Both the position numbers and the translations under genes were made by a program. Below are positions 37,396 to 45,356 of a stretch of 64,000 nt of DNA, one piece after another. The stretch is from Terrimonas ginsenosidimutans (GTDB lineage: Bacteria; Bacteroidota; Bacteroidia; Chitinophagales; Chitinophagaceae): contig NZ_JAKLTR010000017.1 in NCBI RefSeq assembly GCF_022012415.1, forward strand, positions 62,001 to 126,000, read 5' to 3'. Position 1 is the stretch's first letter, and each line of letters starts with the position of its first letter. Below the pieces are notes generated by a model. It saw only the letters and a program-made list of their open reading frames with translations, did no database searches and was not told where the DNA came from.

Positions 37396-38178
37396 ATGCC
37401 TCTCATGCCAAAACCTATCCTGAGATTTCCGTTCCTGCTAAACTACAGCACCCTATTCCTGCTTTTGCTGATGTTTATAATCATCCGTTGTAAAAAAGAG
37501 CGTTCCCCTGTAAAAGAAGATAATTCGATCTCCATTCATTTCTCTCCATCAACCATCTCATTCGATCGGGTTGACTCTGCTGTCGTAATACTGACGAAAG
37601 GCGCGTCTTTGATCAGACGAAACATGATCAGGGACAACCGCCTGCTGAAAGCGGATCTCAATGATCTTGAAAAAGGCGAATGGACGACGGAGATCAGGAT
37701 CTACGCACGGATCCTGAATGATAACTATCAAAGGAGGTATGATCTTACGCAAAATATCGGCATCGTCGAAAATGGAAAAGGGATCCGTTTATCAGCCGCT
37801 ACGGGCCTGTTTAACGACCAATGGAAACCCCGTGTTATTGTTGCAACAAATGACCACTCGGTTGTGCTGACTGCAGCATTGGATCCCAATGACCCATATA
37901 CTGACATGGTGATAAGTAACGATAAATGGGACTATGTATACGTTGACCGCACCGCCTTATATAAGGCCGATAACGGTGAGCAACGAACCGATGGCGGTAA
38001 CTGGGAATGCGACGGGGATTGCTACACGGACGGGAACTTCCAATTTGAACAGCATGCATTTCTCGGATTTTCCCAGCGCATGGCCAATAAGAACTGGTTG
38101 CGTTCCGAGGTATTTGGCCTGGTAATGAACCAGCAAACGGGAGAAGAACTGAACCTTTATTATCTTTTTAATAGATAA
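37396..38178 (+). CDS. Hypothetical exported lipoprotein (260 aa)
   Basis: A 260-residue protein. The N-terminus has a long hydrophobic stretch (~14-31, LLNYSTLFLLLLMFIIIR) ending at a cysteine (C32) followed by KK, consistent with a lipoprotein signal or a single membrane anchor. The rest is predicted soluble and beta-rich (STISFDRVDSAVVILTKGAS, KWDYVYVDRTALYKADNG) with an acidic cysteine-containing loop (NWECDGDCYTDGN). I recognise no family. It stands alone between a terminator and the DUF1801 gene on the same strand, 50 bases apart. Confidence 0.6.
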   Translation: MPLMPKPILRFPFLLNYSTLFLLLLMFIIIRCKKERSPVKEDNSISIHFSPSTISFDRVDSAVVILTKGASLIRRNMIRDNRLLKADLNDLEKGEWTTEIRIYARILNDNYQRRYDLTQNIGIVENGKGIRLSAATGLFNDQWKPRVIVATNDHSVVLTAALDPNDPYTDMVISNDKWDYVYVDRTALYKADNGEQRTDGGNWECDGDCYTDGNFQFEQHAFLGFSQRMANKNWLRSEVFGLVMNQQTGEELNLYYLFNR

Positions 38179-38204
38179 GCCGGTGAACTGCATATCACCT
38201 GCTG

Positions 38205-38212
38205 TACCTTTG
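38205..38212 (+). promoter_or_regulatory. Possible Bacteroidota -7 box for the DUF1801 gene
   Basis: TACCTTTG matches TAnnTTTG, 16 bases upstream of the start codon. No TTTG box was found at the expected distance, so support is partial. Confidence 0.35.
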
Positions 38213-38228
38213 AGACAATAACGGTGAT

Positions 38229-38597
38229 ATGAATTCAAAGCTGGAAAATTATTATCTGAGCAAGCCTGAACCCTATCAGGGATGTCTGCTCGCACTTCGT
38301 GATATCATTTTAAAAGCACATCCCGGTATCGAACAAGAGCGAAAATTCCAGATCCCCTTTTTTTCCTATAAAGGAATGAAGCTGGGTTATATCTGGCTTG
38401 ATCATAAAAAGTTGATGATCGGATTCTGCACCGACAAACGACTGCTAAAGTTTCCGGAAAACACAAAGCCCAAAGACCAGTATGAATCATTCCGGATTGA
38501 CCCGGCAGAGGATATCCCACATGAAATAATACAAACAAAGATCCGTCAGTATATCAAAGCTATAAACGCGAATGGAGCGGGAATGGCCGGCCTATAA
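38229..38597 (+). CDS. DUF1801 domain protein
   Basis: A 122-residue cytoplasmic protein matching DUF1801 (YdhG-like, alpha/beta fold): YLSKPEPYQGCLLALRDIIL (the usual family start), then QERKFQIPFFSYKGMKLGYI, and LMIGFCTDKRLLKFPE. The biochemical role of the family is not established; the fold resembles a frataxin/iron-binding type. Its last codons form one arm of a 13-bp inverted repeat shared with the convergent minus-strand gene, only 14 bases away. Confidence 0.85.
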   Translation: MNSKLENYYLSKPEPYQGCLLALRDIILKAHPGIEQERKFQIPFFSYKGMKLGYIWLDHKKLMIGFCTDKRLLKFPENTKPKDQYESFRIDPAEDIPHEIIQTKIRQYIKAINANGAGMAGL

Positions 38598-38613
38598 GCA
38601 CTCCATTCGCGTT
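38565..38613. terminator. Inverted repeat spanning two convergent gene ends
   Basis: A 13-bp perfect inverted repeat, AACGCGAATGGAG (38565-38577) and CTCCATTCGCGTT (38601-38613). Both arms lie partly in coding sequence: the end of the DUF1801 gene and the stop of the minus-strand gene. It is a candidate bidirectional terminator, although neither side has a good T-run. Confidence 0.5.
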
Positions 38614-39172
38614 ACAAAGCAAGGCCAAGCTTGAACGCCCAGCGATGCAACTCGTAATTTATGTACTCATACGTATCTGCACACGGCGGATTGGGGCAAT
38701 TACCACTCAGGGTCTGCTTAATGCGCATGCCCTTATATGAATAATACACACCAAGCAATATCCCCTGCCCCTTCTTCATGCTCTCTTCCTGGAAGCGATA
38801 TACGAAACCCGCCTCACCAAAAGGACGCGCTGGATAATTTGCCTTTACAGCAGTCCGCAACATTTCACTTTTCTTCTCCAGAGGAAACGACATTCCAGCA
38901 TTGATCGTAAAGAGCAGGTTATTTGAAGAAGGAAACAGGTATTTTGAACCGGATAAAAACACCGGCAGTGAAAGAAGTTCGTATCTGTCAAGCCCTGTTC
39001 CTGCTCCGGCGAACCACGAGCCTTTTTCCAAACCATGAATGGTTGTCAATTGCTGACCGGTCCTCTCTCCGGCCAGAAAAGCAAAATAATTATACGAGCG
39101 ATACAGTTTTTTCTGACCTGCGCAAAACAAACTGTTGATCAGAAACGTGACCAGTAATAGTTTTCTCAACAT
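38612..39172 (-). CDS. Hypothetical exported beta-rich protein (186 aa)
   Basis: A 186-residue protein with a signal peptide (MLRKLLLVTFLINSLFCAG, cleavage near 19). The mature part alternates short beta strands with glycine-rich turns (TTIHGLEKGSWFAGAGTGLD, LLFTINAGMSFPLEKKSEML, GILLGVYYSYKGMRI), and the C-terminus is hydrophobic (HRWAFKLGLAL), a pattern expected of a small outer-membrane beta-barrel. No specific family is recognised. Its start is 2 bases after the stop of the LVIVD-type lipoprotein gene, so the two are cotranscribed and probably act together at the outer membrane. Confidence 0.7.
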   Translation of the reverse strand: MLRKLLLVTFLINSLFCAGQKKLYRSYNYFAFLAGERTGQQLTTIHGLEKGSWFAGAGTGLDRYELLSLPVFLSGSKYLFPSSNNLLFTINAGMSFPLEKKSEMLRTAVKANYPARPFGEAGFVYRFQEESMKKGQGILLGVYYSYKGMRIKQTLSGNCPNPPCADTYEYINYELHRWAFKLGLAL

Positions 39173-39174
39173 GT

Positions 39175-40428
39175 CTATTTCTTTTGAATGCGGCTGAGCA
39201 ACCTGATATCTGAAAGATTTGAATAATCATATTGCAGAATCCCTTCTTTTGCACTTACGATCAGTTTACCATTCATTGGTATTACATCAAAAGGTTCAAT
39301 GTTTGAAATCGATTTCTTTAATGAAATATCTGCAGGGTTAGATACATCATAGAGCTTTAGCCCTGCAGTACCATCACAGATCCAAAGCAGGTTGCCATCC
39401 TTTGCAAGCCCATATGGGTTTTTCATAGGATAGGTCTTAACAAGCTTCGGTGCGGCAAGATTTGCTACATCGAGTATTTCGAGCCGGCTCTCTGTAATAT
39501 CCCCACAGAAGTTGCCAGCCCTCAGTGTCACATAAGCATGCACTCCATCTGTAACAACAGGATCGCAGGATCTTACATGCGGGAAAGATCCGGTATACTT
39601 TGGTGTTTCCGCTACAGAGATATCATAGATATACATGGCCCTGTTTGAACCGATAAATAGTTTATCCTTGAAAGGGAATATCGTTTCAATACCAGATCCG
39701 ATTGAAATATCTTTTTTGTAGGAAGGGGTAGATGGAGTGGCAACGTCAATAACTTTTAGACTGTAAAGCCCGACAGCGTACATATAATTGTTCACGATAG
39801 CAAAGCGGGCCATTGATCCGGCGATGCCCACCGTTGCCCCGCTGGAAGATGCATTTGCAAAGGTTGCAAAGTTGTCAAACACGATACCACATCTCGTGCA
39901 TATCTCAGGCGATTCATACGCTACTGTTGTATCCTTTCTTGTCCAGCCAACAATGTAGCGTGATGTATCAGGCGTAAAATACCAGCCGTTGCTGCCAATA
40001 TAATTTCTCTCGGGAAACAGGTTTGAAGTCAATTTTGTAACCTTGGCCTGCAATGGATTTGAAATATCCAATGCGATCATGTCCGAATATATATCCGCAT
40101 ACAGGATATTTCCTTTCACCGCAATGTCCACGTTGCCCGGAATATTTATAAACGATTTCGAAACCGGTGCTTCCGGATTGCTGTTATCGATAATATGCAC
40201 CCCCTCGTTGATCTCATTAACGAAAAGATAATTGCCATAAACATAGATCTTACCCGCATTTTGCACAGAACGACCAGCCAATGGCTTCACGACATCTGCC
40301 AACACCACGCTTTTCTCCTTATACACTGGGGTAAAAATAGTATACGTTCGGGTTACCTTGTCTTTCAAACAGCCTGCCAGCAGGAATACAGGCAGTAAGG
40401 GAAGCAATAGTCTGGTGATCGGTTTCAT
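39175..40428 (-). CDS. LVIVD-repeat lipoprotein
   Basis: Counted from the ATG at 40428, a 417-residue lipoprotein: signal MKPITRLLLPLLPVFLLAGC with lipobox LAGC. An upstream in-frame extension is not signal-like and is rejected. The body is made of LVIVD-type beta-propeller repeats of about 40 residues (YLFVNEINEGVHIIDNSNPE, ILYADIYSDMIALDISNP, NYMYAVGLYSLKVIDVATPS, LLWICDGTAGLKLYDVSNPA). Such propellers are common on the Bacteroidota cell surface and usually mediate protein interactions; the partner is unknown. It is the first gene of a two-gene operon with the 186-residue exported protein. Confidence 0.88.
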   Translation of the reverse strand: MKPITRLLLPLLPVFLLAGCLKDKVTRTYTIFTPVYKEKSVVLADVVKPLAGRSVQNAGKIYVYGNYLFVNEINEGVHIIDNSNPEAPVSKSFINIPGNVDIAVKGNILYADIYSDMIALDISNPLQAKVTKLTSNLFPERNYIGSNGWYFTPDTSRYIVGWTRKDTTVAYESPEICTRCGIVFDNFATFANASSSGATVGIAGSMARFAIVNNYMYAVGLYSLKVIDVATPSTPSYKKDISIGSGIETIFPFKDKLFIGSNRAMYIYDISVAETPKYTGSFPHVRSCDPVVTDGVHAYVTLRAGNFCGDITESRLEILDVANLAAPKLVKTYPMKNPYGLAKDGNLLWICDGTAGLKLYDVSNPADISLKKSISNIEPFDVIPMNGKLIVSAKEGILQYDYSNLSDIRLLSRIQKK

Positions 40429-40531
40429 GACGTAGTTTTCATACGCTGACAACACATTGTTAAAAACCATTGCATCAGTTTTAAAAAAAAGTTACTGTTT
40501 GCTGATCCAATTTGACCATTCACACAATTTA

Positions 40532-40563
40532 GTTGACGATATACGACAATCTTCGTACGTTTG
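40532..40563 (+). promoter_or_regulatory. Bacteroidota-type promoter of the zinc peptidase gene
   Basis: GTTG (40532-40535) and TACGTTTG (40556-40563), spaced by 20 bases, match the Bacteroidota TTTG-N19-21-TAnnTTTG consensus with one mismatch in the upstream box. The -7 box ends 16 bases before the ATG at 40580. Confidence 0.6.
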
Positions 40564-40579
40564 CAGCCAATCAAATAAT

Positions 40580-42025
40580 ATGAAATTTTTATTGCTCCCG
40601 CTGGTGTTGTTGTTAGCCTCGGCCCATGTTTCCTTTTCACAGTCCATTGTTCGTTTTAAGTCAAGCAAACCTTATGCGGTATTAAGTTTTGTCGAAACCG
40701 CAAGCGGCCAGGAGGTTCATTCTTCTACTTTTAAACGATACATAGATACTTCTGCTTTGAAAAATGATACGGCTTTCAGTTCGTTGCTCAATGATTTTGG
40801 AAGGATCAATCTTTCCTATAATTACAGCCGTGAAGAGTACCCCGCAGGTCGCCGTCAGACCCGCTCAACATACGATCTGCTGATCATCGCAGCCGTAAGA
40901 AGCAATTCGCTCCGTGAATTTCAGGAAAATTCAATTGGAATACTTTCAAACAACGCACATCAGCAGCTTTTCAGGGTACTTGAAAAAGCGGAGCCTTACT
41001 ACGACAGGTTTGTATGGGCGGGTTCTGAAAGATCTGTAAAAGATCAGATCATCGGCCTGAAGAAATACGAAGCAAAAGCAAATGAAATGTTCCGCGCGTT
41101 CCGCCATCTCTACAATTCCACCTGGCCTGACGCCATCCCCTTTGATGTTTCTGTATTTCCCATTCCGGCAGTATCAGGAAACACTTCCGCCACACCGCAT
41201 GCAAACAGCCTTTGCGTTGCTGTTCTTACAGGCAATAAAGACCTCCCAGGCACCATGGGTGTTACACTGCATGAGATCTGCCATGTGTTGTATGATGAAC
41301 AATCAGGAGGGTTCCAGCATGAACTTGATGCCATGTTCAAAACAAGCAGATCACCTTTCGCGGCAATCACCTACGGCTTCTTTGACGAAGCGATGGCTAC
41401 AGCTCTCGGCAATGGATATGCCTACAAACATTTTACCGGCCAGATAGATACAACATCCTGGTATAATAATCCGTATATAGATGGATTTGCCCATGCGATC
41501 TATCCATTAGTGGAAGACTATCTCGCAAAGAAGAAAACGATAGACAGCAGTTTTGTTGCACAGTCCATTGAGTTGTTCGGAAAAGCGTACCCTCGCTCTC
41601 TCTCTGATTATTCCATTCTCCTGAATAATATGTTCCTGTATGCAGACGCCGAGGCCAGCCAGGATCGCGCCCGTTTGAAAAAAATAATTGGAAAATACTT
41701 TAGTTCATCTCGCTATAATTTCTCCAGTCCTGTTCTGCATGAATACAGCATTGGGTATATAAAGAAAAGCAAAGCTACCCAACTGATCATTGTTGATCAA
41801 AACCAGGATTCCACTATCAGTGAACTGAAGAAAACGCTGCCGGAACTAGAGGCACTGTTAAAAGATCAGCGATCACCGAATTATGTTGTATCATTTTTTG
41901 ATAACACAAAAAGGCCCGTTGTGCTTATAAGAGTGACCAGTGAAGCATTTCTTGATAAAGCATTCAGCCTGTTGAAACAGAAACAGTACGTGGATCCGGC
42001 AACACCGCTTTTTATTGTAGAATAA
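40580..42025 (+). CDS. Exported zinc metallopeptidase-like protein (HEICH)
   Basis: A 481-residue protein from the ATG at 40580, with a clear signal peptide (ending about residue 20, VSFSQ). The frame extends upstream, but through promoter sequence. The centre carries VTLHEICHVLYDE, an HExxH zinc motif (H231, E232, H235), and E270 in FFDEAMATAL is a candidate third ligand as in gluzincins. The layout resembles DUF4932-type proteins such as the one at 43405, to which it may be distantly related. It has its own promoter and is divergent from the LVIVD lipoprotein operon. The substrate is unknown; catalytic activity is predicted from the motif only. Confidence 0.75.
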   Translation: MKFLLLPLVLLLASAHVSFSQSIVRFKSSKPYAVLSFVETASGQEVHSSTFKRYIDTSALKNDTAFSSLLNDFGRINLSYNYSREEYPAGRRQTRSTYDLLIIAAVRSNSLREFQENSIGILSNNAHQQLFRVLEKAEPYYDRFVWAGSERSVKDQIIGLKKYEAKANEMFRAFRHLYNSTWPDAIPFDVSVFPIPAVSGNTSATPHANSLCVAVLTGNKDLPGTMGVTLHEICHVLYDEQSGGFQHELDAMFKTSRSPFAAITYGFFDEAMATALGNGYAYKHFTGQIDTTSWYNNPYIDGFAHAIYPLVEDYLAKKKTIDSSFVAQSIELFGKAYPRSLSDYSILLNNMFLYADAEASQDRARLKKIIGKYFSSSRYNFSSPVLHEYSIGYIKKSKATQLIIVDQNQDSTISELKKTLPELEALLKDQRSPNYVVSFFDNTKRPVVLIRVTSEAFLDKAFSLLKQKQYVDPATPLFIVE

Positions 42026-42081
42026 GCTTGTCTCGTATTATATACTCCTCTAAACAGCCAGGCGGAGTTTCCCGCTGATAG

Positions 42082-42165
42082 ACGCAGGTTCGTGCGAAGA
42101 AGTGCAGATACGCAAATAGTTCGGTTGATCGTCTGCCATCTGCGCTTCTTCGCACGAACCTGCGT
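42082..42165. repeat. Long inverted repeat (28-bp arms)
   Basis: Arms at 42082-42109 and 42138-42165 are complementary over 28 bases with one G-T mismatch, around a 28-base loop. The arm reads ACGCAGGTTCGTGCGAAGAA onward. It lies between the zinc peptidase gene and the AraC gene, 56 bases after the former. No T-run follows, so it looks more like a REP/MITE-type palindrome or RNA structure than a classical terminator. Confidence 0.75.
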
Positions 42166-42236
42166 GCATCAGGAGGACCATATGCCTGCAATTATAAGTA
42201 TCCCGGTGCAGCAAAGGGCAATTGCATTGAACCTAT

Positions 42237-42244
42237 TATATTTG
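42237..42244 (+). promoter_or_regulatory. Possible -7 box directly before the membrane AraC gene
   Basis: TATATTTG matches TAnnTTTG and ends 4 bases before the ATG at 42249. If used, the transcript would begin at or very near the start codon (leaderless). No clear TTTG box lies at the right distance upstream. Confidence 0.35.
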
Positions 42245-42248
42245 TTCC

Positions 42249-43340
42249 ATGCAAGACTGGAAATCCTACTGGTTTCTCCTCGCTGGCGGTCAGGGCCTTT
42301 TGCTCACCATCGGTTTAGCCGCGAGATCCAAGCGAAACAATGGCGTACTTATTTATCTCGCAATTCTGATCGGCATCCTGTCTATTGAATTGCTGACGAA
42401 CTTTGCTGTCAGTATCAATTATCCAAATCATGCCGACGCATTCCCATTCTGGCTGCTCGGATCTTATCTCTTCATTCCTCCTTCACTATATAGCCTTGCA
42501 AGAAATTCAATAGGGATCAAGCCGCTGACACTACAGCAGTCGACCCTGCTTTTTATCCCCGCATTTATCGAGGTGTTTGCGGAGACTGTGGTCTTCTTCT
42601 TCCGGTCGGCAGGCACCAGTGTCCCTGATCTTCAAAAAAACATTCCCTGGTTTGCTTTTACTGAGATCGTTCCCGTGACCGCCACATTGATCATTCTTGG
42701 CTGGTGGACCATCCGGCTCTGGCGTAAACCTTTTTCAACGAAGATTTACAGTGGAAAACGACTGATATTTTCTGCCGCGCTCATTCCTTTGGCCTTACCG
42801 TTTTATTATCTCCTGCTTGGCATTCTCTGGCTATCTGATGCATTTTTCGGATGGAGGTTTTCAGATCTGCTCGCTCAATTACTGGCGGGATCTATGTTGC
42901 TGCTTGGATATCTGGTGCTCTTAAGATCGGGACTTTTCGACCGCCTTTCTCTTGTGTCCGTCTCCACTCCCGCCGCGCCGCCCGCTGCCTGGGCGTATGA
43001 CGACCGTCAAACGGTGGAACGTCTTCTGCAACTGATGGAACAGCAAAAGATGTTTATTCAGTCACGCCTGTCGGTGGATGATCTTGCAACAGCCCTGAAC
43101 ATCCCACGACGCTACCTCACACATATCCTGGCAACGCAGCTGAATACGACGGCGATCGCCTTCATCAACAAATACCGCGTGGAGGACCTGCTCCGGAAAA
43201 TGAAAGACGACGAACTTCAATCAAAAACAATCCTCGCACTGGCAATGGAATCCGGGTTCAGTTCAAAGTCGACCTTTAACCAGGTTTTCAAAAATCATAC
43301 GGGTATGACACCCTCTGAATACCTGAAAAACAAGTGTTGA
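42249..43340 (+). CDS. Membrane-anchored AraC family regulator
   Basis: A 363-residue protein. Residues 1-~235 contain about seven hydrophobic helices (SYWFLLAGGQGLLLTIGLAA, VLIYLAILIGILSIELLTNF, LIFSAALIPLALPFYYLLLG), so the sensor is in the inner membrane. The C-terminal ~100 residues are an AraC-type DNA-binding domain (RLSVDDLATALNIPRRYLTH and ILALAMESGFSSKSTFNQVF, ending MTPSEYLKN). This architecture is common in Bacteroidota. It sits between two secreted zinc-peptidase-like genes on the same strand and may control one or both; the downstream DUF4932 gene starts 64 bases after its stop. Confidence 0.9.
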   Translation: MQDWKSYWFLLAGGQGLLLTIGLAARSKRNNGVLIYLAILIGILSIELLTNFAVSINYPNHADAFPFWLLGSYLFIPPSLYSLARNSIGIKPLTLQQSTLLFIPAFIEVFAETVVFFFRSAGTSVPDLQKNIPWFAFTEIVPVTATLIILGWWTIRLWRKPFSTKIYSGKRLIFSAALIPLALPFYYLLLGILWLSDAFFGWRFSDLLAQLLAGSMLLLGYLVLLRSGLFDRLSLVSVSTPAAPPAAWAYDDRQTVERLLQLMEQQKMFIQSRLSVDDLATALNIPRRYLTHILATQLNTTAIAFINKYRVEDLLRKMKDDELQSKTILALAMESGFSSKSTFNQVFKNHTGMTPSEYLKNKC

Positions 43341-43404
43341 AACCTGTTTTCGCACCAGTCTGACAGGATCCGCACCCCAGACACGGATAATTTCGGGTAA
43401 AAAA

Positions 43405-44526
43405 ATGAAGACGATCCTTTTATCAGCAACCTGCCTCCTATGCCTTAAAATTGCTGCACAGCTGCCTCCTGTTGATACATCCGGCGAGATCCATATCCGG
43501 TTTGATCACAATACAGAATTTGCCGGGTTCATATTTTTTATAGGATCAATGGCTGATGATGCGCTGGCGCCCGGCGCGAAAATGAATAATGGTCAGTTGA
43601 AGAAGGACTGGTTCCGGTATGATATCGCACTCACAGAAAAATACCACGCTTTCCGTGATGATGCAGATCTGAAAACCGCCGCCGGCTTTATGGAGAATCT
43701 CCAGTCCACCGATATCTTTCCCTTATTGATGAATGTAGCTCCGTTTCCGGCGGCAGCTATGCACAACGGTATCAGCTATCGCTCGATCGAAGAATTCGCT
43801 CCCGGCAGGGATAGCCTTGAAGCGGCACGTCAGGCATCCATTTTTCTCAACGCACTTAACAGTGTCTTTAAAAAGATGTCTTTTGAGAAATACTACGTTG
43901 ATGCGGCAGCGTATTATCAGCAAACGCTTAAAGAGATCAGGTCGGCATTACCGCCAAAAGGATCGATCGCCGCAATGGAGCAGTTTTATGGTAAACGCTT
44001 TACGGAATATACAATAATGCCCAGCCTTACCATCCCTTCCGGAATGGCATTCGGATTAAAATTAAATCGCGCAGACGGAACCGCTGTATTCAATTTATTC
44101 GGCCCGTTCGCAGTACAGCAGATCAACCGAAACACCCCGATCAGCCTGGGTTATAACAATCCGCAGCATATTCTCGAGCTAAGTGTACATGAGTTCGGAC
44201 ATTCTTTCGCTAATCCTGTTGTCGCCGCATTACCCGACTCACTGATCCTTTCCTCCAGGTCACATTTTGAACCTATTCGGGAAGCAATGGATAAGCAGGG
44301 TTATACCACCTGGAAAAGCTGCGTCACCGAGCATTTTGTGCGTGCCGGGGAAGTAATGATCGCGGAAAGAATGGGTAGAACAAATGCTGCGAATGATCTG
44401 CTGAAAAACTATACAGAAAACAGGAAATTTATTTACCTGCCGGTGATCATTGAAGCCATCGAATCTGCATTGAAGGAAGGAAAAACATATAAAGATGCCG
44501 TGAGAATTGCTGCGGAAAGATTATGA
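43405..44526 (+). CDS. DUF4932 zinc-peptidase-like exported protein
   Basis: A 373-residue protein with a signal peptide (MKTILLSATCLLCLKIAAQ, cleavage near 19). ELSVHEFGHSFANP gives an HExxH zinc motif (H262, E263, H266); a glutamate in VTEHFVRAGEVMIAE is a candidate third ligand. The spacing and flanking sequence fit DUF4932, a family of predicted secreted or periplasmic metallopeptidases of unknown substrate. It follows the membrane-bound AraC gene closely. The protein at 40580 has the same overall plan, so the two may be paralogues framing their regulator. Confidence 0.8.
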   Translation: MKTILLSATCLLCLKIAAQLPPVDTSGEIHIRFDHNTEFAGFIFFIGSMADDALAPGAKMNNGQLKKDWFRYDIALTEKYHAFRDDADLKTAAGFMENLQSTDIFPLLMNVAPFPAAAMHNGISYRSIEEFAPGRDSLEAARQASIFLNALNSVFKKMSFEKYYVDAAAYYQQTLKEIRSALPPKGSIAAMEQFYGKRFTEYTIMPSLTIPSGMAFGLKLNRADGTAVFNLFGPFAVQQINRNTPISLGYNNPQHILELSVHEFGHSFANPVVAALPDSLILSSRSHFEPIREAMDKQGYTTWKSCVTEHFVRAGEVMIAERMGRTNAANDLLKNYTENRKFIYLPVIIEAIESALKEGKTYKDAVRIAAERL

Positions 44527-44634
44527 TCAACCGTTATGAGTATCATTGAGTAAGCAGGATTTGCATCGCCGGTCCTGATCATGACCGGCGATGCATTTTT
44601 TTTGAAAAAAACTTTCACTTTTTTTGCCAATCTT

Positions 44635-44665
44635 TTTGCAGTGAATCTATTTTCCTTTACTTTTG
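44635..44665 (+). promoter_or_regulatory. Bacteroidota promoter of tRNA-Arg
   Basis: TTTG (44635-44638), exactly 19 bases, then TACTTTTG (44658-44665) match the Bacteroidota sigma consensus TTTG-N19-TAnnTTTG without mismatch. The -7 box ends 10 bases before the tRNA 5' end. Confidence 0.8.
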
Positions 44666-44675
44666 CCGTCCGTTT

Positions 44676-44749
44676 GGCTGCGTAGCTCAACTGAATAGAG
44701 CATCTGACTACGGATCAGAAGGTTTCAGGTTTGAATCCTGACGCGGTCA
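44676..44749 (+). tRNA. tRNA-Arg (anticodon ACG)
   Basis: A 74-base cloverleaf. The acceptor is GGCTGCG against CGCGGTC (two G-T pairs), with discriminator A. The D-arm is GCTC-AACTGAATA-GAGC; the anticodon arm is TCTGA-CTACGGA-TCAGA with anticodon ACG; the variable loop is AGGTT; the T-arm is TCAGG-TTTGAAT-CCTGA. The 3' CCA is not encoded (CAC follows). It reads CGN arginine codons after A34-to-inosine editing. A matching promoter lies directly upstream and a terminator directly downstream, so it is a single-gene unit. Confidence 0.95.
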
Positions 44750-44758
44750 CACTAAAAG

Positions 44759-44784
44759 GCTTCACAGAAATGTGAAGCTTTTTT
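44759..44784 (+). terminator. Rho-independent terminator of tRNA-Arg
   Basis: An 8-bp stem, GCTTCACA (44759-44766) and TGTGAAGC (44771-44778), with the loop GAAA, is followed by six T. Confidence 0.93.
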
Positions 44785-44844
44785 AATGCTCATACCTTCA
44801 CTGAATACAGCTCCTGATCAATACTGCCACTTTACGGAAATATC

Positions 44845-45356
44845 GGATCAAGCGTAAAAGTTGTGGGATGGTTGTTTAAATGTTTAATGGTTTAAAAGTT
44901 TAAAGTTTTTGCTTTTGTTTCGGTCCCTCGCCTGATGTAATCAGGCTTGCCGGTATTCTGCAAACGGGTTATTATCACTTGTCCACTTACAAGTTTTTAA
45001 GAAGCGATATAGCTCCTTAGATACGACATTCTGGCACGCGAAGCCAGCTGTTGTGTTGACTGATGAGAATCATTCAGGGTCAAATTCTACGTGTTTTTGC
45101 AATGCTTGTTGGTCGTCGTTAGTCCGTCTCTTGGTCGTCCTTTGGCCGTCCAAAGTTTGACGGGATTTTAGGCAGTGAAAAATGGTGACAAGCTGACACG
45201 CTGAGGGTGATAAATCTTTTGAGCGACTGGCCTGGGTTCCCTTCTCCGCTTCGCTACGGTGGAAGGGCCGCCAGAAGTTTATGCGAGCGATGCTCATCCG
45301 GAACATTTCGACCCAGGCCATTTTGTAGATCACCCCCCAACTTTTCAACTTGATCC
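44845..45356. mobile_element. TIR-flanked dispersed element, copy A (~512 bp)
   Basis: This segment recurs at 63350-63849 in the same orientation, near-identical over most of its length apart from one replaced internal section. Its ends are imperfect terminal inverted repeats: it starts GGATCAAG, three variable bases, AAAAGTTG, and its right end, read on the other strand, is GGATCAAG, three bases, AAAAGTTG. It contains an AT-rich run of TTTAAA motifs near the left end and a T-rich section with repeated GGTCGTC/GGCCGTCC at ~45105-45160. It encodes no transposase; the best reading is a non-autonomous MITE-like element. No target-site duplication is visible. Confidence 0.65.
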
